A stretch of 39,687 bases of DNA from contig SAAC01000011.1 in assembly GCA_009929605.1 (NCBI GenBank), forward strand, positions 1 to 39,687, given 5' to 3'. Of this stretch, positions 35,653 through 39,687 are shown piece by piece (position 1 is the first letter of the stretch; each line of letters starts with the position of its first letter). The notes under the pieces were generated by a model. The model ran no database searches. It was not told where the DNA came from and saw nothing but the letters and a program-made list of their open reading frames with translations. The position numbers and the translations under genes are program-made. The DNA is from Negativicutes bacterium. Lineage in GTDB: Bacteria; Bacillota; Negativicutes; Veillonellales; Veillonellaceae.

Positions 35653-36657
35653 CTATGCTTTTGCTTTTGCTAAAATATACAAGAAGTACGGCGCACCGAT
35701 TAAGGACACGACGATACCCACCAAAATTTCATCAGGAGCCACTATGGCACGGCCGAACCAATCGGCAGCGACCACAAGAATTGCGCCAATCAAGGCCGTC
35801 ACAGGCAGATAATAGGAATGATCCGCCCCTACTAATCGACGAGCAATGTGTGGAGAAATCAGCCCCACAAAGCCGATGCTGCCACCGATGGCTACGCAGC
35901 ACGCGGCGAGTACAACAGCAATCATCAAATAAATAAATCGAGCAAGGTTAATGCGAATACCAAGACCGATAGCCGTTTCATCAGCTAAACTTAAGATATT
36001 CAAATCCATATGACGTGCATATAGCACGAGGGCTAGGAAAATGACGATAGGCGCCAATATGGCCACATGATTCCAGCTATTACCAGAAATGCTACCGATA
36101 ACCCATGTGTTCACCATGTAGAATTTATTTGGATCCAAGCGTACTACCAAGAGCGTTTGGATGGCATGAATGCCGGCACTCAAGGAAATACCGGTTAATA
36201 CTAGCGTATGCGTAGATAAAATGCGTCCACCACGATAGGATAGTCGATAAATCAACGATGCTACCGCCGTTGCACCAATGATAGCCACCATAGGCATAGT
36301 CCAAATACCTAATGAATTATTGCCATTCGTGAAATAAATTAACAATACCACACCGAGGCCTGCACCAGCATTAACGCCGAGCAAACTTGGACTAGCCAAC
36401 TCATTACGAGCTATGGTTTGGAACACGGCACCAGATAGTGCTAGGCCCATACCAATCAAAAGGGCCAATACAGAACGAACCATACGGAAATCAAAGACCG
36501 TTAAGTTTTCTGCTTCTGAACCATTGCCGAGCAATACATTAAGTAATCGAGTGTCACTCACATCAGTAAAGCCCGTACGCAAGTGACCATATAAACAACC
36601 AACTAATATCACTACCAAGATGACAGCAACCATATAAAAACGTTTCTTTACAGTCAT
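35653..36657 (-). CDS. Iron-siderophore ABC transporter permease (FecCD family), full length
   Basis: It has 334 residues, normal for the BtuC/FecCD family, with about nine to ten membrane segments. Typical motifs: RMVRSVLALLIGMGLALSGAVFQ, NELASPSLLGVNAGAGLG, and the ATPase-coupling loop region IGFVGLISPHIARRLVGADHS. It begins on the last base of the preceding permease stop (TAATG), with the ribosome site inside that gene. The N-terminal membrane segment (residues 5-25) is present, in contrast to the other permease. Confidence 0.93.
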   Translation of the reverse strand: MTVKKRFYMVAVILVVILVGCLYGHLRTGFTDVSDTRLLNVLLGNGSEAENLTVFDFRMVRSVLALLIGMGLALSGAVFQTIARNELASPSLLGVNAGAGLGVVLLIYFTNGNNSLGIWTMPMVAIIGATAVASLIYRLSYRGGRILSTHTLVLTGISLSAGIHAIQTLLVVRLDPNKFYMVNTWVIGSISGNSWNHVAILAPIVIFLALVLYARHMDLNILSLADETAIGLGIRINLARFIYLMIAVVLAACCVAIGGSIGFVGLISPHIARRLVGADHSYYLPVTALIGAILVVAADWFGRAIVAPDEILVGIVVSLIGAPYFLYILAKAKA

Positions 36658-37505
36658 TATCTGCCACCCCCTCTTCTATTTGCCAAGTAAATAAAGAATG
36701 GTACGCCGATGATGGCTGTGATAGCACCTAAAGGTGTTTCATAGGGAGGATTTACTAGACGAGTTAATACATCAGCTACCACCACAATGACAGTCCCTAC
36801 AAGCGCAGAGAATGGTATGACACGACGATAGTCGATACCTACCATTTTACGAACGATATGTGGTGTAATGAGACCAACAAAACCGATAGGACCAGCTAAA
36901 GCTACGGCAGATCCACTCAGGATTAATACCGTAACCCCCGCAAAGGCACGAACGCGATCAAGATTACTACCAAGGCCGATAGCCACCTCTTCACCAAAGC
37001 TGAGTAATGTAACAGATTTTGAAATGCTAATGGCAATGAGTAAACCAATCATCGTCCAAGGCAATACGAGGAATACTTGCTCCATGCGGATGCCACTAAT
37101 ACCACCGGCTGTCCAATAACTCAAATCTTGGGCTACTTCAAAGAACACCACGAGCATCTGTGTCACCGCTGTAAATACAGCACCAATAGCAGTACCGGCA
37201 AGTGCTAGGTACACAGGCGTAGCCTTTCCACCAACGCGTTTGGCTAGGAATAAAATCACCCCTGTCGCCAATGCGGCTCCCAGGAAAGCAAATAGAATAC
37301 TCACATTCAAGGATGCAGCTGGCACAATAATCATAGCGATAGCTAAACCAAAGCTGGCACCTGCATTAATACCTAAAATGGATGGACTCGCCATTGGGTT
37401 ATTTGTAACACCTTGCATCAAGGCACCAGATACGGCAAAACTAATGCCTACGATAAATGCTGCCAGCAATCGCGGCCACCGTAATGTTTGAATCCTTCCT
37501 ATCAC
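36657..37505 (-). pseudogene. FecCD-family permease lacking its N-terminal segment
   Basis: It has 282 residues from a GTG at 37505. The conserved match starts at IGRIQTLRWPRLLAAFIVG, which in family members lies about 55-65 residues from the N-terminus, after the first membrane segment. The same frame continues upstream for only ten codons (YTVESNYTIV) to a TGA, and no frame in 37506-37694 encodes a membrane segment. No ribosome site precedes the GTG. The remaining eight or so segments and the coupling loop VGLITPHIVRKMVG are intact. It is therefore a 5'-truncated gene, probably inactive. Confidence 0.7.
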
Positions 37506-37589
37506 GATAGTATAATTCGACTCAACTGTATATCATTAAAATTTATCGAATCAATTTCTACATAGATTTAGTAACAGATACCTATAAAC

Positions 37590-37625
37590 CCTCTAGGGCC
37601 GGTCCTATCGGACCGGCCCTAGAGG
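37590..37625 (-). terminator. Strong hairpin between receptor and permease
   Basis: A perfect 16-bp GC-rich stem, CCTCTAGGGCCGGTCC, with a 4-base loop. On the minus strand GTTTATAGG follows, a short U stretch. It lies about 70 bases after the receptor stop and would separate receptor and permease transcription. Confidence 0.7.
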
Positions 37626-37694
37626 ATATGTAGGACTTTCACCAATGAGGTATATACACAACTCATATAATAAAAGAGCTACTATAATGTGCTA

Positions 37695-39601
37695 TTAGAA
37701 GCGAGTTTCCCAAGATACTACAGCTGTACGACCTTTACCGATGTACAAGGCAGATGTGTTGCTCAATGCATTCCAGTAATCTTTGTCGAACAAATTGTAC
37801 ACATCAGCACGAATCGTCATTGGGTGACCCCAACCATTGAATTCATAACGGGAGCCAATATTCCATAATGTACGGCCACCAATTTTTGTAGTATTGGCTG
37901 CGTCAACATAGGAAGAACCTTGGTAATTAGCTGTTAAACTAAAGGATAAACCTTTGACAGATTTAATATCTTGTTCAACACGTGCCACTGCTTGCCAATG
38001 TGGCGTCCCCATTTGAGTGTTACCTTGATTTGCATCAGCCTTAGTATATTTAGCATCTAAATACATTAAAGATGCTAACAATCGAGACCTTCACGCAACT
38101 CACCTGCAGTGGATAACTCGAAGCCACGATTACGAACTTCAGCATCCCCAGACAAGTAGGTTTGACCCGCAATATCAATATCCATAGTTCCTGCTTGACG
38201 CATTTGAAAGAAATCAAAAGTAGTCAAGAATTTACCGGTATTGAATTTTGCACCAATTTCAATTTGTTTAGTTTTATACGGAGCTAAGACTTCACCATCA
38301 TTTGCATATCCCCCATCAACTAAATCGCCAGGTGTTAAACCTTGCATATAGTTAGCATATACAGATACTTTATCGTTTAATTTACGAACTACTGCAAATG
38401 CTGGAGACCATGCATGAGCATCGTATGTCACTTCGCTAGTTCCGTTAGTGTTATTGTAGCCAGGGTAGGTAGTTTGTTTAATTTTTTGGTAACGAGCACC
38501 AACAACAAATGTCCAAGCATCATTTGGTGTACTAATTACATCTGTAAATGCTACCCCAGTATTGATGTTTACATCATTCAAAGGTTCTTGCCAGCTCATA
38601 TCGCTGACTGTATTTCGTCCCCACAAGTTAGATGCAGATAGTACAGAGAAGCTCCCCGTACGGTTTGCCATATAACGTTTCATTTCATAACGAGTAGCCG
38701 CAACTGTCACTTCATGTTTTAAATCACCAGTTTCAAAACGTCCCTTTACACCGGTTTCAGCAGAAATGGCTTTGTTAATTTGATTATTATAACGGTAACG
38801 TACAGAGCTTGTACCCGCCGCATTTAAGCGATACTCATTATAGAAATAATCCATTTTAGTTTCGCGCATACCAAATGCAGCATAAGCAGTTAAGTCTTTG
38901 CTAAAATCATATTCATATCGTGCTACACCGAATTTTTCAGTTACGTGACGATATGTACCAGGTGCGCCATATTTTGCATCGTTATCTGCTACCGGCAGTG
39001 CCACTTTACCAATAAAATTATTGCCAAAGATTACGCGGTATTGTGGATTATCAATGTCGTTATAGATATAACCACCATCTAAATATAGACGAGAATGGCT
39101 ACCTTGACGATCTATGCCAAGGAATGCAGATGTGGTAGTAGATTTTTCATCCTCAGTCGCTGTAGACCCATTTCTATGGAATACTGTAGCATGGACACCC
39201 CATTTATTGTCTTCAGATCGTTCGCCTAAGTCCAATTGTTGACTAAATTGATGACCATCACCATATGTCAATTTGATAGCGTTTTCATTGTCGCCACCTT
39301 TTGCACGTTTTGGCACATAGTTAATATTGCCGCCCACAGAACCATTAGGTGAAATACCGTACAATAATGTGCTAGCACCTTTTAATACTTCAACACGATC
39401 AACACCTTCTACCCCAGTGTAGAAACGAGGTGCCACACCATGTACACCATTGAAGGATACATCTTGTTGTTGTGCACGGAAACCACGAATCGCCCAAGCT
39501 TGAGATGCACCAGATAATGATTGATTATTGGTAGATGCATCTAATGCAATAACATCAACGATGTTATCTGCTTGCACATTAGAAATCGAATCGCTTGTCG
39601 T
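37695..39601 (-). pseudogene. TonB-dependent siderophore receptor, 5'-truncated and frameshifted
   Basis: The coding remnant covers most of the plug domain (AWAIRGFRAQQQDVSFNGV, GVDRVEVLKGASTLLYGISPNGSVGGNINYVPKRA) and the beta barrel to the terminal aromatic residue (SWETRF). The signal peptide, TonB box and first part of the plug are missing: the frame is traceable only to about 39601, where transposase sequence begins. A frameshift near 38076-38090 splits it. The first frame ends GELREGLDC-stop, and the second takes up at RLLASLMYLDAKYT, consistent with loss of one base in GGTCTC(C)GATTG. Two annotated-looking halves (39577-38075 and 38081-37695) therefore belong to one dead gene. Confidence 0.88.
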
Positions 39602-39675
39602 CTGTATTTTGGTGCAAATACTATATGATATTTACATCTCCATTTCGTATGTGATAAACTTTTTACGTCATTCAT
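39589..39675 (-). mobile_element. tnpA: IS200/IS605-type TnpA, N-terminal 29 codons only
   Basis: The minus strand from ATG at 39675 reads MNDVKSLSHTKWRC then KYHIVFAPKYRRQAI, the characteristic start of IS200-type tyrosine transposases (Y1, HUH). After Ile29 the match ends and the sequence is receptor-gene sequence in another frame. The HUH motif and catalytic Tyr are absent. The left end of the element would lie beyond the window. Confidence 0.85.
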
Positions 39676-39687
39676 TGACACTGAACC

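Noticed and set aside
38076..38090. Programmed frameshift in the TonB receptor
   Set aside because: There is no slippery heptamer, homopolymer or downstream structure, and the gene is also truncated at its 5' end.

Overview
The window reads as chromosomal DNA of a Negativicutes bacterium, most likely Veillonella. This is an inference from mixed features: a Firmicutes-style gene set and gene order (dnaG-rpoD, recA-recX-rny, hemZ, and a 6S RNA between aspS and rarA as in Bacillus) together with a TonB-dependent outer-membrane receptor, which needs a diderm envelope. Base composition is AT-rich. Every gene I can support lies on the minus strand, so transcription runs from high to low coordinates throughout. 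Both window edges cut through insertion-sequence transposase genes: IS30-like on the left and IS200/IS605 TnpA on the right.

From right to left: (1) 33.5-39.7 kb is an iron-siderophore uptake locus (TonB receptor, two FecCD permeases, ATPase, substrate-binding lipoprotein) that is visibly broken. The receptor lacks its 5' end, where a 29-codon TnpA fragment is fused to it, and it carries a frameshift. The first permease lacks its N-terminal part. The binding protein has an in-frame TAG in place of a likely Trp codon, with 40 intact codons after it. (2) 32.8-33.5 kb is non-coding and holds two large palindromes. (3) 31.4-32.8 kb is hydG. (4) 26.1-31.0 kb is a recJ-relA-MBL hydrolase operon behind a strong Fur-box match. 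(5) 20.0-26.1 kb is an operon of AI-2E-type membrane protein, fur, hemZ, hisS and aspS, closed by a long hairpin. (6) 19.6-19.8 kb is a 6S RNA gene, followed at once by rarA. (7) 7.2-18.1 kb holds ftsK, a short RodZ-like gene, ygiQ, an orphan iron-type binding protein, rimO, cinA, recA and recX. (8) 5.5-7.2 kb is rny, with its own promoter, an intrinsic-terminator-like hairpin in the leader and an apparent ATT start codon. (9) 2.2-5.2 kb is dnaG-rpoD. (10) 0.35-2.1 kb is queD-queE-folE (7-deazaguanine/queuosine precursor route) behind a structured leader, then a tRNA with a CAU anticodon that is probably tRNA-Ile2.

Themes: DNA replication and repair (dnaG, recJ, recA, recX, rarA, ftsK, cinA), RNA modification and decay (que genes, rimO, rny), global control (rpoD, relA, 6S RNA, fur) and iron. 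The least ordinary signals are the co-decaying siderophore locus, the rny leader and start codon, the palindromes that share a core inside unrelated stems, and the Fur box over the recJ-relA promoter. I saw no CRISPR array, prophage or rRNA.
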